Positions 27,678 through 37,430 are shown, numbered from the stretch's first letter. The stretch is DNA of 64,000 nt from Rhodococcus rhodnii NBRC 100604 (GCF_001894925.1 NZ_BCXD01000002.1:1-64000), one strand, 5' to 3'. The notes: a model not told the origin generated them from the sequence alone. Numbers and translations are program-made.

Positions 27678-29314
27678 CCGACAGCACCCAGCTCATCGCG
27701 GTGCTCACACCGCTGCCCGTGCTCGTTCCACTGCTCGCCGCGGCGTGCACGCTCGTCCTCGGTCGCCGCCCTCGGGCACAGCGATGGATCACCCTCCCGG
27801 CGCTCGTCTCCGTGGTCGCGATCTCGGCGGTCCTGCTGTTCCTCGCGGACCGCGACGGCACCACCGCGGTGCAGGTCGGGGGCTGGGAGTCGCCGATCGG
27901 CATCACGCTCGTCGTCGACCGGCTCTCGGCGCTGATGCTGGTCGTCTCCTCGATCGTCCTGCTCGCCGTCATGATGTACGCGATCGGCCAGGGCATCTCC
28001 GACGGCAACGACGACCAGCCCGTCTCGATCTTCCTTCCGACGTACCTGGCGCTCACCGCGGGCGTGTGCAACGCGTTCCTCGCGGGCGACCTGTTCAACC
28101 TCTACGTCGGCTTCGAGGTGCTGCTCGCCGCGAGCTTCGTGCTCCTCACGATCGGCGGCAGCGCCGATCGTGTGCGTGCGGGTGTCTCGTACGTCATGGT
28201 TTCGATGGTCAGCTCGATCATCTTCCTCGCGGGCATCGCCTTCGCCTACGCCGCGACGGGCACGCTGAACTTCGCCGACATGGCGCTGCGGATGGACGAG
28301 GTGGATTCCGCGACGCGCAACGCGATCTTCGCGGTACTGCTCGTCGGATTCGGCATCAAGGCGGCGGTGTTCCCGCTGTCCGCGTGGTTGCCCGACTCGT
28401 ACCCCACGGCGCCGGCCCCGGTCACGGCGGTGTTCGCAGGCCTGCTGACGAAGGTCGGTGTGTACGCGATCATGCGAACGCACTCGCTGATCTTCCCGCA
28501 GGGCGCGCTCGACAACGTTCTGCTGGTGTCCGGCCTGCTCACGATGCTCGTCGGCATCTTCGGCGCGATAGCCCAGAACGACATCAAGCGATTACTCTCG
28601 TTCACCCTGGTCAGTCACATCGGATACATGATCTTCGGCATAGGCCTGGGATCCGTGACGGGACTGTCGGGCTCGATCTACTACATCGCGCACCACATTC
28701 TCGTGCAGACGACGCTGTTCCTGGTCGTCGGTCTCATCGAGCGGCAAGCGGGATCGTCGTCGCTACGGAGACTCGGCGGACTCGCCGCGGCGAGTCCCGT
28801 ACTGGCAGTCGTGTTCCTCATCCCGGCGCTCAACCTCGGTGGTATTCCGCCGTTCTCGGGTTTCATCGGCAAGGTCGCACTGCTCCAGGCGGGCGCCGCC
28901 GACGGCAGCGTCCTGGCGTGGATCCTTGTCGCGGGCGGTACGGCGACGAGCCTGCTCACGCTGTACGTCGTGGCCCGCGTGTGGTCCAAGGCGTTCTGGC
29001 GGGCACGGGCGGATGCGCCCGAGGGCGGCCTCGCCGACGTCTCGCCGTCCGCGCTGCTCGACCAGTCGGGCCGCACCATCGCGTTCGATCAGCGCGCCGA
29101 CGTCGGCCGCATGCCGGGACCGATGCTCGCCCCGACCGTCGGCCTCGTCGTGGTCGGTCTGGCACTCACCGTGTTCGCGGGACCGCTCGTGCGCATCAGC
29201 GACAGGGCGGCCGAGAACCTCCGCGACCGTTCGGTGTACATCACCGCCGTCCTCGGCGACGACGACGGTTCGGTCGACACCGAGCAGCCGTCCCGTGAGG
29301 AGGCCCCCCGATGA
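27674..29314 (+). CDS. mrpD: Mrp antiporter subunit D
   Basis: 546 residues of NuoN/NuoM-like membrane protein with about 14 helices. Recognisable segments are YVGFEVLLAASFVLLTIGG (helix 5 with the key Glu), KAAVFPLSAWLPDSYPTAP, FAGLLTKVGVYAIMRT and NDIKRLLSFTLVSHIGYM. These hold the conserved Lys and Glu residues of the proton half-channels. The C-terminal hydrophilic part is typical. The gene overlaps mrpC and mrpE by four bases each. Confidence 0.94.
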   Translation: MTDSTQLIAVLTPLPVLVPLLAAACTLVLGRRPRAQRWITLPALVSVVAISAVLLFLADRDGTTAVQVGGWESPIGITLVVDRLSALMLVVSSIVLLAVMMYAIGQGISDGNDDQPVSIFLPTYLALTAGVCNAFLAGDLFNLYVGFEVLLAASFVLLTIGGSADRVRAGVSYVMVSMVSSIIFLAGIAFAYAATGTLNFADMALRMDEVDSATRNAIFAVLLVGFGIKAAVFPLSAWLPDSYPTAPAPVTAVFAGLLTKVGVYAIMRTHSLIFPQGALDNVLLVSGLLTMLVGIFGAIAQNDIKRLLSFTLVSHIGYMIFGIGLGSVTGLSGSIYYIAHHILVQTTLFLVVGLIERQAGSSSLRRLGGLAAASPVLAVVFLIPALNLGGIPPFSGFIGKVALLQAGAADGSVLAWILVAGGTATSLLTLYVVARVWSKAFWRARADAPEGGLADVSPSALLDQSGRTIAFDQRADVGRMPGPMLAPTVGLVVVGLALTVFAGPLVRISDRAAENLRDRSVYITAVLGDDDGSVDTEQPSREEAPR

Positions 29315-29871
29315 TGAACCGTGAACTCCTCGTCCGGCTGTTCTCCCTCGTGTGGCTCGTGTTCGTGTGGGTGCTGCTGTGGGGCACGATCACCCTGCCG
29401 ACGATGCTCGCCGGACTCGCCGTCGCTGCATTCATCACGTTCGCGTTGCCGCTGCCGAGGGTTCCCGTCGAGGGCCGGCTCCATCCGTTGTCGTTCGTCT
29501 GGCTCGTCCTGACGTGCGCCTACGAGATGATCAAGTCGAGTGTCGAGGTCGCGTGGCTCGCGCTGCGCCCCTCGCCTCCGCCGCCGACCGCGCTCGTCGA
29601 GCACGAGTTCCGGGTCCGATCGGACCTGAGCCTCGCGCTGCTCGTCGACGTCCTCAACAACATCCCCGGGTCTATGGTCGTCGAACTCGATCACACTCGT
29701 CGGATCGGCTTCGTCCACCTCCTCGACGGTGGCAGCGACGAACAGATCGCCGCCTTCCGGCAGACCATCGAGACCATCGAATCGCGGTTCATCCGTGCGT
29801 TCGAGCGTCCCGAGGACTGGAAGGAGAGTCCGCACAGCCCGCGGACCGACCCCGATACGGAGCTCACATGA
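29311..29871 (+). CDS. mrpE: Mrp antiporter subunit E
   Basis: 186 residues. The N-terminal two-helix membrane region (FSLVWLVFVWVLLWGTITLP, FVWLVLTCAYEMIKSS) is followed by a cytoplasmic domain with DVLNNIPGSMVVELD, all typical of MrpE/MnhE. It starts with two adjacent ATG codons that overlap the mrpD stop. MrpE is a small structural subunit of the antiporter. It overlaps mrpF by four bases. Confidence 0.93.
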   Translation: MMNRELLVRLFSLVWLVFVWVLLWGTITLPTMLAGLAVAAFITFALPLPRVPVEGRLHPLSFVWLVLTCAYEMIKSSVEVAWLALRPSPPPPTALVEHEFRVRSDLSLALLVDVLNNIPGSMVVELDHTRRIGFVHLLDGGSDEQIAAFRQTIETIESRFIRAFERPEDWKESPHSPRTDPDTELT

Positions 29872-30125
29872 TCGTCGTCTTCGTCATCGCCGGCGTGTGC
29901 CTCGTGGCGGCGGCGTTCTTCGCCACCTTCCGGCTCATCGCCGGCCCCGACAGCCTCGACCGGCTCGTCTCGATGGACACGCTCATCGGCGTCTCCATCA
30001 GCGGGATCGCGTTGTGGGCCGCGTTCTCGGGCAACACCACGGTCGCCCCCGCGATCGTGGCGCTCGCCCTCATCAGCTTCGTGGGATCGGTCGCGATCGC
30101 CCGGTTCCGCGTCCAGGACAAGTAG
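29868..30125 (+). CDS. mrpF: Mrp antiporter subunit F
   Basis: 85 residues with three membrane helices and the family segment RLIAGPDSLDRLVSMDTL, in which the Pro-Asp and Arg are conserved. Small subunits F and G line the cation path at the interface with MrpA in known structures. It overlaps mrpE and is followed after nine bases by mrpG. Confidence 0.93.
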   Translation: MIVVFVIAGVCLVAAAFFATFRLIAGPDSLDRLVSMDTLIGVSISGIALWAAFSGNTTVAPAIVALALISFVGSVAIARFRVQDK

Positions 30126-30134
30126 GAGGTCGTG

Positions 30135-30482
30135 ATGTTCTGGGACAACCTCCTCCACGTCGTCGCCGCCGTGTGCATCCTGACGGGCGCGGTGTTCTCG
30201 CTGACCGGCGCGATCGGCGTCGCGCGGATGCCGGACACCCTGCGCCGGATGCACGCCGCCACCAAACCGCAGGTCGTCGGCCTGCTGCTGATCATCCTCG
30301 GCGCCATCATCGAGCTACGCGGCAACGTCGACATCTGGATGCTCGTGCTGGTCGCGGTGTTCACGTGCTTCACGGCGCCCGTCATCGCGCACACCGTGTC
30401 GCGGGTCGTGCACCGCGAGCATCCCGAACTGCACGATCAGATGTCGGTCGACGAGTACACCGAGGTGCAGCGCGAGGACTGA
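30135..30482 (+). CDS. mrpG: Mrp antiporter subunit G
   Basis: 115 residues from the ATG at 30135, which has AGGAGGT five bases upstream; a GTG one codon earlier is too close to that site. Three membrane helices and the motif ARMPDTLRRMHAATKPQVVG identify MrpG/MnhG. It is the last gene of the operon, ending four bases before the convergent glutamate-cysteine ligase-like gene. There is no room for a terminator, so operon transcripts must run into antisense of that gene. Confidence 0.93.
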   Translation: MFWDNLLHVVAAVCILTGAVFSLTGAIGVARMPDTLRRMHAATKPQVVGLLLIILGAIIELRGNVDIWMLVLVAVFTCFTAPVIAHTVSRVVHREHPELHDQMSVDEYTEVQRED

Positions 30483-30486
30483 CGGC

Positions 30487-31611
30487 TCAGGTCGACAGCT
30501 CGGCGACGAGCGCGTCGACAACCGCCTTCAGATCACCGCCGGTCTCGGCGGCGACCCGTCGCTGCCGCTGATACGACGCACCCCGCCGCGGGATGTCGGC
30601 GACGGCCGCGAGTTCGTCCTCGCAGCCGAGGCGCCGTGCCGTCGGCGTGAGCATCTCGAGCAGATCGTCGAGATCGTCCGTGACGAGGCGCTCGTTGCTG
30701 TCCGAGTCGAGAATGATCTCGGCGTCGAGCCCGTACCGCGCGGCCCGCCACTTGTTCTCCTTGACGTGCCACGGCTGGAGCACCGGCAGCGTCTCCCCCG
30801 CGTCGAACCTGCGATCGAGATCGACGACGAGGCAGTGGACCAGCGCGACGAGCGCGCTGAGCTCGGACCGCGACGAGATGCCGTCGAACACCCGCACCTC
30901 GACCGTCCCCCAACGCGGCGCGGGCCGGATGTCCCAGTGCATTCCGGGGATTCGCGAGATGACGCCCGTCTTCATCTGATCGTCGATGAAGCCCTCGTAC
31001 TCGCGCCAGTTCGCGAACTGGTAGGGCAGGCCCGCCGTCGGCAACTGCTGGAACATGAGCGCCCGGTTGCTCGCGTACCCGGTGTCGACGCCCGCCCACA
31101 TCGGTGACGACGCCGACAGCGCGAGCAGATGCGGATACCGCACGAGCAGGCCGCGCACGATCGGCCACACGCGGTCGCTCGACGACACCCCCACGTGGAC
31201 GTGGACGCCCCAGATGAGCATCTGACGGCCCCACCACTGGGTGCGCTCGATGAGTTCGTCGTAGTCGGGGGTGCGCGTCACGAGCTGCGAGGACCACTGC
31301 GCGAACGGGTGCGTCCCGGCGCAGCACAGGTCGACGCCGAGCCCGCTCGCGGCGCCGCGCAGCAACCCGAGTGTCTCGTCGAGATCGCCCATCGCCTCCC
31401 CGACGGTGGAGTGGACGTCGGTGACCATCTCGACGGTGTTCTCGAGCAATTCCTTGGTGACGCGCGGACGGGCGCCGTTCGCGGCGTCCGTCACGCGGCG
31501 GAGGACCTCGGCCGCGGTGTTCGACAGATCGCGCGTCTCGCGGTCGACGAGGGCGATCTCCCATTCGACACCGAGCGTCGGACGAGGCGAGCCGGGGAAG
31601 GGAACCACCAC
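30487..31611 (-). CDS. Carboxylate-amine ligase, glutamate-cysteine ligase family 2 (YbdK type)
   Basis: 374 residues from a GTG at 31611. Recognisable parts are PTLGVEWEIALVDRETRDL at the N terminus, ELLENTVEMVTDVH, GTHPFAQW, GVHVHVGV and RPAPRWGTVEVRVFD, the set of the YbdK/GCS2 family. In M. tuberculosis the homologue is Rv0433. YbdK has weak gamma-glutamylcysteine ligase activity in vitro, but the actinobacteria of this group use mycothiol, so the true amine and acid substrates are unknown. It lies head to tail behind sodC in opposite sense to mrp. Confidence 0.88.
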   Translation of the reverse strand: MVVPFPGSPRPTLGVEWEIALVDRETRDLSNTAAEVLRRVTDAANGARPRVTKELLENTVEMVTDVHSTVGEAMGDLDETLGLLRGAASGLGVDLCCAGTHPFAQWSSQLVTRTPDYDELIERTQWWGRQMLIWGVHVHVGVSSSDRVWPIVRGLLVRYPHLLALSASSPMWAGVDTGYASNRALMFQQLPTAGLPYQFANWREYEGFIDDQMKTGVISRIPGMHWDIRPAPRWGTVEVRVFDGISSRSELSALVALVHCLVVDLDRRFDAGETLPVLQPWHVKENKWRAARYGLDAEIILDSDSNERLVTDDLDDLLEMLTPTARRLGCEDELAAVADIPRRGASYQRQRRVAAETGGDLKAVVDALVAELST

Positions 31612-31633
31612 GGGAGAAATCCAATCACAGAAA

Positions 31634-31670
31634 CGGCGCAGGGACGCCCACGAGGGGCATCCCTGCGCCG
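31634..31670 (-). terminator. sodC transcription terminator
   Basis: Perfect 11-bp arms CGGCGCAGGGA and TCCCTGCGCCG with a 15-base loop, 43 bases past the sodC stop and just before the next minus-strand gene. Confidence 0.75.
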
Positions 31671-31713
31671 ATCACGTTCCGGGCGGGCGCAGCCACGCCC
31701 GCGTCGTGGTGCG

Positions 31714-32418
31714 TCAGGAGGCGCCGACGACGCCGCAGGCAGCGCGCGCACCCGCGTCACCCGTCGAGAGGGTCTCCTCGTCCGGTCCGCCGGGAGCGTA
31801 GCGCGTCGGGATGTTCGCGAAGTTGTCGGCACCCTCGTGCACGATCACTGCGCGACCGCCGTCGGCGCGCAGGTCGTCGAGCGTGAGACCGCTCGTCGTG
31901 GTGACGAGTTCGCCCACGCCGTCCTCGCGCACCTGGATCGACGTGAGATCGCCCGCGGCCGGGTGTCCCTCGTCGCCCTCGGAGTGCAGATGTCCGCCCG
32001 CGGACAGGAAATTGCCGGGCGCGCCACCGTTCGGCGGCGCGGAATTCGCCTCGCACACACCGACCTGATGGACGTGGAAGCCGTGGAAGCCGGCCTCGAG
32101 GCCCTCGACCTCGGCCGAGACCTGCACGAACTCGCCGGCGTCGGTGAACGTCACGGTGCCGATCTCGGTGCCCTGCGGGTCCTCGAGCGTCGCGGTGAGC
32201 GACTCGCCGCTCGCACCGCCGGTACCGGCGCCTGTGCCGGCGTGACCGCCGTGTTCGCCACCCTCCGGCGCGGCCGAGCCCGTCCACACCGGTGGTGTGG
32301 TCCCCGGCTCGGACGCCGCCTCCTCGTTGTTGCTGCAGCCGGTCAGTGCGACCGCGGCCAACGCCACCAACGGGGTGATGTAGCGCACTGACTTCCGGCT
32401 GGTGGGGCTCGGGAACAT
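31714..32418 (-). CDS. sodC: Cu,Zn superoxide dismutase lipoprotein
   Basis: 234 residues from the ATG at 32418, chosen for the GAGGAG eight bases upstream. The signal peptide ends in a lipobox (VALTGC), so the mature protein starts with a lipidated Cys and is anchored outside the membrane. A Gly/His linker ([13 protein letters not shown]) leads to the SOD domain: [12 protein letters not shown] (copper His and one disulfide Cys), [16 protein letters not shown] (bridging and zinc His), [10 protein letters not shown] (copper His), and [10 protein letters not shown]. The enzyme detoxifies extracellular superoxide. M. tuberculosis SodC is likewise a lipoprotein. The order sodC-LytR_C-DUF3263-def is conserved there. 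Confidence 0.95.
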   Translation of the reverse strand: MFPSPTSRKSVRYITPLVALAAVALTGCSNNEEAASEPGTTPPVWTGSAAPEGGEHGGHAGTGAGTGGASGESLTATLEDPQGTEIGTVTFTDAGEFVQVSAEVEGLEAGFHGFHVHQVGVCEANSAPPNGGAPGNFLSAGGHLHSEGDEGHPAAGDLTSIQVREDGVGELVTTTSGLTLDDLRADGGRAVIVHEGADNFANIPTRYAPGGPDEETLSTGDAGARAACGVVGAS

Positions 32419-32589
32419 CGGGTTGGCTCCTCGCTCGTTCGGGACGTGCTTCTGCTCGGCCCGGCCGTCACCGGCCCGGCGTCGGCGCCGCCGCCGGGTC
32501 GATCCCCCGGTGAGCGTCGCGATCGCACCGATCATATCCACGCCCCCGACTCGTCCGAAGGACCCCCGCCGAGACGGCGGGCACACGTG

Positions 32590-33135
32590 TCAGCCCGGAA
32601 CCGCGACCACGACGATCTCGTCGGCCGGGCCGGGCAGAGCGTCGATACGCGGTGCTGTACGTGCACCGAGCACGGCGGCGATCTGCTCGGCCGTGGTGCG
32701 CTGTCCGGGCTCGTCCGGGTAGTAGACGGTCGTCTGCGCGAGCGCGACCGCCGACCAGTTCCCCGTCGTCCCGACGGTCCAGCCCGCCGAGGAGACCCTG
32801 GTCGCGGTCTCGGCGGCGAGACCCGCAACCGAGCTGTTGTTGTAGATCGCGACCGGACCGACGTCGGCCGGAGCGGCGGAGGTGGTGGTCCCGGACGGCT
32901 CCGGCGCCTCGTCGGCCGGAGACGTGGCACCCGCGGGCGGGGCCGGGGCGGCGGGCGCGGGGGCAGCGGCGGGCGGGGCGCTCGTCGTCGTCGCGGGCTC
33001 GGCCGCGGGCTCCGGGCTCTCGCCCGATCCGCCCAGCGACGCCATGCCGATTCCGAAGAACGCGATGGCGAGGGCGATGAGCACCATCGCGAGCGCGCGC
33101 AACGGTACGGAGGAACGAGGCTCGGGGCTGCTCAC
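32590..33135 (-). CDS. LytR_C-domain membrane protein (VirR/Rv0431-like)
   Basis: 181 residues from a GTG at 33135. One membrane helix near the N terminus ([19 protein letters not shown]) is followed by a low-complexity Pro/Ala/Thr linker of about 50 residues and a C-terminal LytR_C domain ([43 protein letters not shown]). The position beside the DUF3263 gene and sodC equals M. tuberculosis Rv0431, known as VirR, which shapes membrane-vesicle release and cell-wall architecture. The same role is inferred here. It is a bitopic protein with its domain outside the membrane. It follows the DUF3263 gene at 54 bases and is probably cotranscribed with it. Confidence 0.88.
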   Translation of the reverse strand: MSSPEPRSSVPLRALAMVLIALAIAFFGIGMASLGGSGESPEPAAEPATTTSAPPAAAPAPAAPAPPAGATSPADEAPEPSGTTTSAAPADVGPVAIYNNSSVAGLAAETATRVSSAGWTVGTTGNWSAVALAQTTVYYPDEPGQRTTAEQIAAVLGARTAPRIDALPGPADEIVVVAVPG

Positions 33136-33189
33136 GTCACGACCCTATCGAGTCGGCCGCGCCGGCTGCATTCGGCGGCGCGGCGCGCG

Positions 33190-33513
33190 TCAGGTGACCT
33201 CGAAGCCGAGCCTGCGTGCGGCACGTGCCTTCTGCCTGCTGGCCCGAAGCCGGCGCAGTCGCTTGACCAGCATGGGGTCGGCTGCGAGCGCTTCGGGGCG
33301 GTCCACGAGCGCATTGAGGATCTGGTAGTAGCGCGTCGCCGACATGTCGAACAGTTCTTTGATCGCGTCTTCCTTGGAACCCGCGTACTTCCACCACTGC
33401 CGCTCGAACGCGAGGATCTCGTGCTCGCGCCGGGTCAGGCCGCCGTCGGCCTCGTTCGCGGGGAGGTCGGTCTGCTGATCGCTGGCGCCGTTGCGCGCGG
33501 TTGCGCCGTCCAT
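33190..33513 (-). CDS. DUF3263-family protein (Rv0430-like)
   Basis: 107 residues. The core [40 protein letters not shown], then [20 protein letters not shown] is the DUF3263 signature, always seen in actinobacteria next to def and the VirR gene. The helical core looks like a helix-turn-helix, so DNA binding is possible. It ends in a basic tail ([17 protein letters not shown]). It is divergent from def, and the shared 138-base spacer must hold both promoters. Confidence 0.92.
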   Translation of the reverse strand: MDGATARNGASDQQTDLPANEADGGLTRREHEILAFERQWWKYAGSKEDAIKELFDMSATRYYQILNALVDRPEALAADPMLVKRLRRLRASRQKARAARRLGFEVT

Positions 33514-33651
33514 CTCACTCCTCGACTGGGAACTCCGGTGAAGCGTTGCGAATTACACCGCTGTGCTTCGACGACCATTCAATCACGGCGAGCTCCGGCG
33601 GCGCGGTACCGAGAGCAGGCGTGCCGTGAGGGGCGCACTATTGTCTACGCC

Positions 33652-34239
33652 ATGGCCATCCTTCCCATCCGGATCGTCGGCGACCCCGTGCTGCATCACC
33701 CGACCGAGAAGGTCACGCAGTCCCCCGAGGAGTACGCCGAGCTCGTGCGCGACATGTACGAGACGATGGACGCCGCGAACGGCGTCGGGCTCGCGGCGAA
33801 CCAGGTGGGCGTCTCGCTGCGGCTGTTCGTGTACGACTGCCCCGACGTCGTCGACGGCAAGGCGGTCCGCCGCCGCGGCTGCGTCGTCAATCCGGTCCTC
33901 GAGACGTCCGCGATCCCCGAGACGATGCCCGACCCGGACGACGACGTCGAGGGCTGCCTGTCGGTCCCGGGCGAGCAGTTCCCGACGGGCCGCGCCGACT
34001 GGGCGAAGGTCACCGGGACCGACGAGCACGGCGATCCCGTCGAGGTCGAGGGAACCGACTTCTTCGCCCGCATGCTCCAGCACGAGACGGGCCATCTCGA
34101 TGGCTTCCTCTACGTCGACGTCCTCGTGGGGCGCAACGCGCGTGCCGCGAAGAAGACGATCAAGCGCCACGGGTGGGGCACGCCGGGCCTGAGCTGGATC
34201 CCCGGTGACGAGCCCGATCCGTTCGGCCACGACGACTGA
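33652..34239 (+). CDS. def: Peptide deformylase
   Basis: 195 residues from the ATG at 33652. It removes the N-formyl group from nascent proteins. The three conserved motifs are [18 protein letters not shown] (metal Cys) and QHETGHLDG (two metal His and the catalytic Glu). The length fits the mycobacterial type with a slightly long C terminus ([20 protein letters not shown]). The acetyltransferase gene that follows may start within its last 35 bases. Confidence 0.96.
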   Translation: MAILPIRIVGDPVLHHPTEKVTQSPEEYAELVRDMYETMDAANGVGLAANQVGVSLRLFVYDCPDVVDGKAVRRRGCVVNPVLETSAIPETMPDPDDDVEGCLSVPGEQFPTGRADWAKVTGTDEHGDPVEVEGTDFFARMLQHETGHLDGFLYVDVLVGRNARAAKKTIKRHGWGTPGLSWIPGDEPDPFGHDD

Positions 34240-35200
34240 TCCCGTCGTGCCGGAGCTTCCCGCGCTCGGAACCCGTGTCGTCGTTCGTTATTCGCTGCCC
34301 GCGGGCTACAGCCACCCGGTCACGGACGTGATCGGCACGCTCGAGGGCACCGATCCGGTGGCGGTGCGCTCGGCCGACGGCCGCGTCGTGCAGATCGGCC
34401 GCGACACCGTCGTGGCGGTCCGTGCCCTCGGACCGCGGCCGATTCGCACCTCCGAGATCCGCGCGCTCGAGGTCGCGGCAGCGCAGGCGTGGCCGGGGCT
34501 CGAATCGACCTGGGTGGACGGCTGGCTCGCGCGGTACGGCAGCGGCATCACGGGCCGGGCGAACTCCGCGACACCGCTCGGGATGCCGGGCGAGCTGGCC
34601 CCGCTCACGGGCGACACCCTCGCGCGCCTGGACGCCTGGTACGCCGAGCGTGGCCTGCCGCTGCGCCTGCTCGTCCCCGATCGCCTCTCCCCCGGCGCCC
34701 CCGGCTGGCAGCCCGAGGAGGAGCCCGTCGTCGTGCTGGCGGCGGACCTCGATCTCGTGCCGCTCCCGACGTCGCACACCACGACTGTCCTGCCCGAGCC
34801 CGACGCGAGCTGGCTCTCGCTGTTCGATCGCCGTGGCGCCGACGACGATCTGCGGGCGCTGCTCACCGCAACACTCGGCCGCGGGCCCCGCATCGGCGAA
34901 CTGGCGTTCGTGCGGATCGGCGACGGACCGTCGCCGCTCGCGATCGCGCGAGCCGCGGTGACGACGGCCCCGGACGGCCGCGTGTGGGTGGGCCTGCAGT
35001 CGGTCGCCGTCGCGCCCGAGCACCGCAGGCGCGGCGTCGGCACGCTCGTGTGCGGCGAGGCGCTGCGCTGGGGCCGCGAGCGCGGCGCCACCCACGCGTA
35101 CCTGCAGGTCACCGAGGGCAACGCGGCGGCACGTGCGATGTACTCCGCGATGGGGTTCACCGAGCACCACCGCTACCGCTATCACCGCCGCGTCCGCTGA
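34205..35200 (+). CDS. GNAT-family N-acetyltransferase (Rv0428c-like)
   Basis: 331 residues from a GTG at 34205 that overlaps def by 35 bases; a second GTG at 34247 just after the def stop is also plausible, and neither has a good ribosome-binding site. The C-terminal half holds the GNAT fold with the acetyl-CoA loop [16 protein letters not shown] and the following [16 protein letters not shown]. The N-terminal 110 residues are a beta-rich domain ([23 protein letters not shown]) of unknown role. The substrate is unknown. The order def-GNAT-xthA is the same in M. tuberculosis, and cotranscription is likely. Confidence 0.85.
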   Translation: MTSPIRSATTTDPVVPELPALGTRVVVRYSLPAGYSHPVTDVIGTLEGTDPVAVRSADGRVVQIGRDTVVAVRALGPRPIRTSEIRALEVAAAQAWPGLESTWVDGWLARYGSGITGRANSATPLGMPGELAPLTGDTLARLDAWYAERGLPLRLLVPDRLSPGAPGWQPEEEPVVVLAADLDLVPLPTSHTTTVLPEPDASWLSLFDRRGADDDLRALLTATLGRGPRIGELAFVRIGDGPSPLAIARAAVTTAPDGRVWVGLQSVAVAPEHRRRGVGTLVCGEALRWGRERGATHAYLQVTEGNAAARAMYSAMGFTEHHRYRYHRRVR

Positions 35201-35242
35201 CCGCCCGCGGCTCGCGTCACCCACGGCCGATAGGCTGGACAC

Positions 35243-36043
35243 GTGCGCATCGCTACCTGGAACGTCAACTCCGTCCGTGCCCGCACCGACCGCATCGTCG
35301 ACTGGCTGCAGCGCAGCGACGTCGACGTCCTGGCGATGCAGGAGACGAAGTGCCGGGACGATCAGTTCCCGCACGAGCGTTTCGAGGAGATCGGCTACAC
35401 CACCGCCCATATCGGGATCAGCCAGTGGAACGGCGTCGCGATCGTGTCGCGCGTCGGGATCGAGGACGTCCAGATCGGGTTCGAGAACCAGCCCGGCTTC
35501 CACAAGGACCCGGAGGTCGCTCCGGTCCAGGAGGCGCGTGCGATCGCTGCGACGTGCGGCGGCGTCAGGGTGTGGAGCCTGTACGTGCCCAACGGGCGCG
35601 AACTGAGCGATCCGCACTACACCTACAAGCTCGACTGGCTCGCGACGCTCCGTGAGGACGCCCGCAAGTGGCTCGACTCGGACCCCAGCGCACAGATCGC
35701 GCTCGTCGGCGACTGGAACGTCGCGCCCACCGACGACGACGTGTGGGATCCCTCGTTCTTCGAGGGCAAGACCCACGTCTCGCAGCCCGAGCGCGCCGCG
35801 TTCGACGCGATCGTCGACGCCGGGTACGCGGACGTCGTCCGCCCGTACACACCGGGCCCCGGCGTCTACACGTACTGGGACTACACGCAGCTGCGTTTCC
35901 CCAAGCGCCAGGGCATGCGGATCGACTTCGTGCTGGCGTCGCCGGCGCTCGCGGAACGCGTCACCGACGCGTCGATCGACCGTGACGAGCGCAAGGGCAA
36001 GGGCGCGAGCGATCACGCTCCGGTGATCGTCGACCTCTCCTGA
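35243..36043 (+). CDS. xthA: Exodeoxyribonuclease III (AP endonuclease)
   Basis: 266 residues from a GTG at 35243. It is a base-excision repair enzyme that cuts at abasic sites and trims 3' ends. The exonuclease-endonuclease-phosphatase motifs are all present: ATWNVNSVRAR, QETKCRDD (metal Glu), SLYVPNGRE, GDWNVAPTDDDVWD (catalytic Asp and Asn), and the C-terminal SDHAPVIVDL (catalytic Asp-His). Length and motif order are normal. It is the last gene of the def-GNAT-xthA run and converges on a small acetyltransferase seven bases away. Confidence 0.95.
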   Translation: MRIATWNVNSVRARTDRIVDWLQRSDVDVLAMQETKCRDDQFPHERFEEIGYTTAHIGISQWNGVAIVSRVGIEDVQIGFENQPGFHKDPEVAPVQEARAIAATCGGVRVWSLYVPNGRELSDPHYTYKLDWLATLREDARKWLDSDPSAQIALVGDWNVAPTDDDVWDPSFFEGKTHVSQPERAAFDAIVDAGYADVVRPYTPGPGVYTYWDYTQLRFPKRQGMRIDFVLASPALAERVTDASIDRDERKGKGASDHAPVIVDLS

Positions 36044-36050
36044 CCTGCGG

Positions 36051-36443
36051 TCACGAGGCGGCGTCGGCCTCCTGCGGGTGCGCGTCCAGGTAGCGCTGGA
36101 CATACGTGCAGACGGGGTCGACCGTCCAGCCGTGATCGCGGGCGTGCGCGAGCGCGCCCGCGACCAGCAGCGACGCGAGGCCGCGGTGGCCGTACTCCTC
36201 GCGGACGACGGTGTGCATGAACGCGATCGGGGCGTCGTCGTGCACCGCGCCGTGATGTTCGGAGCCGTCGCGATAGCCGAGGATGCCGACGAGTTCGGTG
36301 CCCAGCCACAGCTCGAATCGCTCGTGTTCGGGTGAGTCGACGACGGAGGCGCTCCGGATCGCCGCCTCGTCGACCCCGCCGGGGGTCTCGCGCGACGTCG
36401 GTACGGGGCCGCGCGTCTGCAAAATGTGATCCACGCCACTCAT
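36051..36443 (-). CDS. Small GNAT-like N-acetyltransferase
   Basis: 130 residues from the ATG at 36443, with GGGGA some ten bases upstream. FELWLGTELVGILGYRDG followed by IAFMHTVVREEYGHRGLASLLVAGALAHARDHGWTVDPVC-type sequence is the GCN5-related N-acetyltransferase class of short YidJ/NATD1-like proteins, with the acetyl-CoA loop in YGHRGLAS. About 25 N-terminal residues precede the domain. The substrate is unknown. It is divergent from thiD with 126 bases between. Confidence 0.85.
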   Translation of the reverse strand: MSGVDHILQTRGPVPTSRETPGGVDEAAIRSASVVDSPEHERFELWLGTELVGILGYRDGSEHHGAVHDDAPIAFMHTVVREEYGHRGLASLLVAGALAHARDHGWTVDPVCTYVQRYLDAHPQEADAAS

Positions 36444-36569
36444 GTAACCAGTTTCCCCTCGCTCGTGCTTCTCGAAGGTTCCCGGGTGCAGCAGTGCTCC
36501 CGCCGTCCACGGTCCCCGGGACGTCGCCGCGACGCAAGCCCCGACACGTGAATCTGTAGTGTCACCTGT

Positions 36570-37412
36570 GTGAATCTGCTGCCTCTCGCCCCGCCCGGCA
36601 CCACGCCTGTCCGAGCGCTCACGATCGCAGGGACGGATTCGGGCGGCGGTGCGGGAATCCAGGCCGACAGCCGGACGATGGCGATGTGCGGCGTCCACGC
36701 GTGCGTCGCGGTCGCCGCGGTGACGGTGCAGAACACGGTGGGCGTCACCGGTTTTCACGAGATCCCGCCCGAGACGGTCGCCGATCAGGTGCGCTCGGTC
36801 GTCGGCGACATCGGCGTGGCGGCGGCCAAGACCGGGATGCTCGCGTCGACCGCGATCATCGACGCCGTCGTCGACGTGTGCACCGAACTCGGAATCGGAC
36901 GGGGCGGTGCGATCCCGCTCGTCGTCGATCCCGTGTGCGCCTCGATGCACGGCGATCCGCTCCTCCACGAGGAGGCGCTCGACGCCGTCCGCACCCGGCT
37001 CGTCCCGCTCGCCACGATCGTCACGCCGAACCTCGACGAGGTGCGGCTCATCACCGGGATCGAGGTCGTCGACGACGCGTCGGCGCGGCGTGCTGCCGGT
37101 GCACTGCACGACATGGGCGCGCAGTGGGCGATCGTCAAGGGCGGGCATCTGCGGACGTCGGAGCGCAGCACCGACCTGCTGTTCGACGGCGAACGGTTCC
37201 TCGAGTTCGACACTCCCCGCATCCCGACGGGCAACGACCACGGCGGCGGCGACACGCTCGCGGCGGCACTCGCGTGTGCCCTCGCACACGGCTACTCCGT
37301 CCCGGACGCCGTCGAGTTCGCGAAGGAGTGGGTCACCCGCTGCCTCGAGGCCGCCTACGACCTCGGCGCCGGGCACGGCCCCGTCTCTCCGCTGTGGCGG
37401 CTGCAGGCCTGA
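36570..37412 (+). CDS. thiD: Hydroxymethylpyrimidine / phosphomethylpyrimidine kinase
   Basis: 280 residues from a GTG at 36570. It phosphorylates HMP and HMP-phosphate to HMP-diphosphate in thiamine synthesis. Key segments are LTIAGTDSGGGAGIQADSRT (pyrimidine pocket), VQNTVGVTGFHEIP, KTGMLAS, VDPVCASMHGDPLL and the anion-hole region GNDHGGGDTLAAALA, here with Gly in place of the usual Cys. No riboswitch is seen before this copy, unlike thiO. ThiE, ThiG, ThiS and ThiO lie 5-8 kb away; thiC is not in the window. Confidence 0.95.
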   Translation: MNLLPLAPPGTTPVRALTIAGTDSGGGAGIQADSRTMAMCGVHACVAVAAVTVQNTVGVTGFHEIPPETVADQVRSVVGDIGVAAAKTGMLASTAIIDAVVDVCTELGIGRGGAIPLVVDPVCASMHGDPLLHEEALDAVRTRLVPLATIVTPNLDEVRLITGIEVVDDASARRAAGALHDMGAQWAIVKGGHLRTSERSTDLLFDGERFLEFDTPRIPTGNDHGGGDTLAAALACALAHGYSVPDAVEFAKEWVTRCLEAAYDLGAGHGPVSPLWRLQA

Positions 37413-37430
37413 TCAGGGGTTCGGCACCGA

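Noticed and set aside
32590..33135. The Pro/Ala linker of the LytR_C protein as a PE/PPE-like domain
   Set aside because: It is a simple low-complexity spacer after a membrane helix, without PE or PPE motifs.
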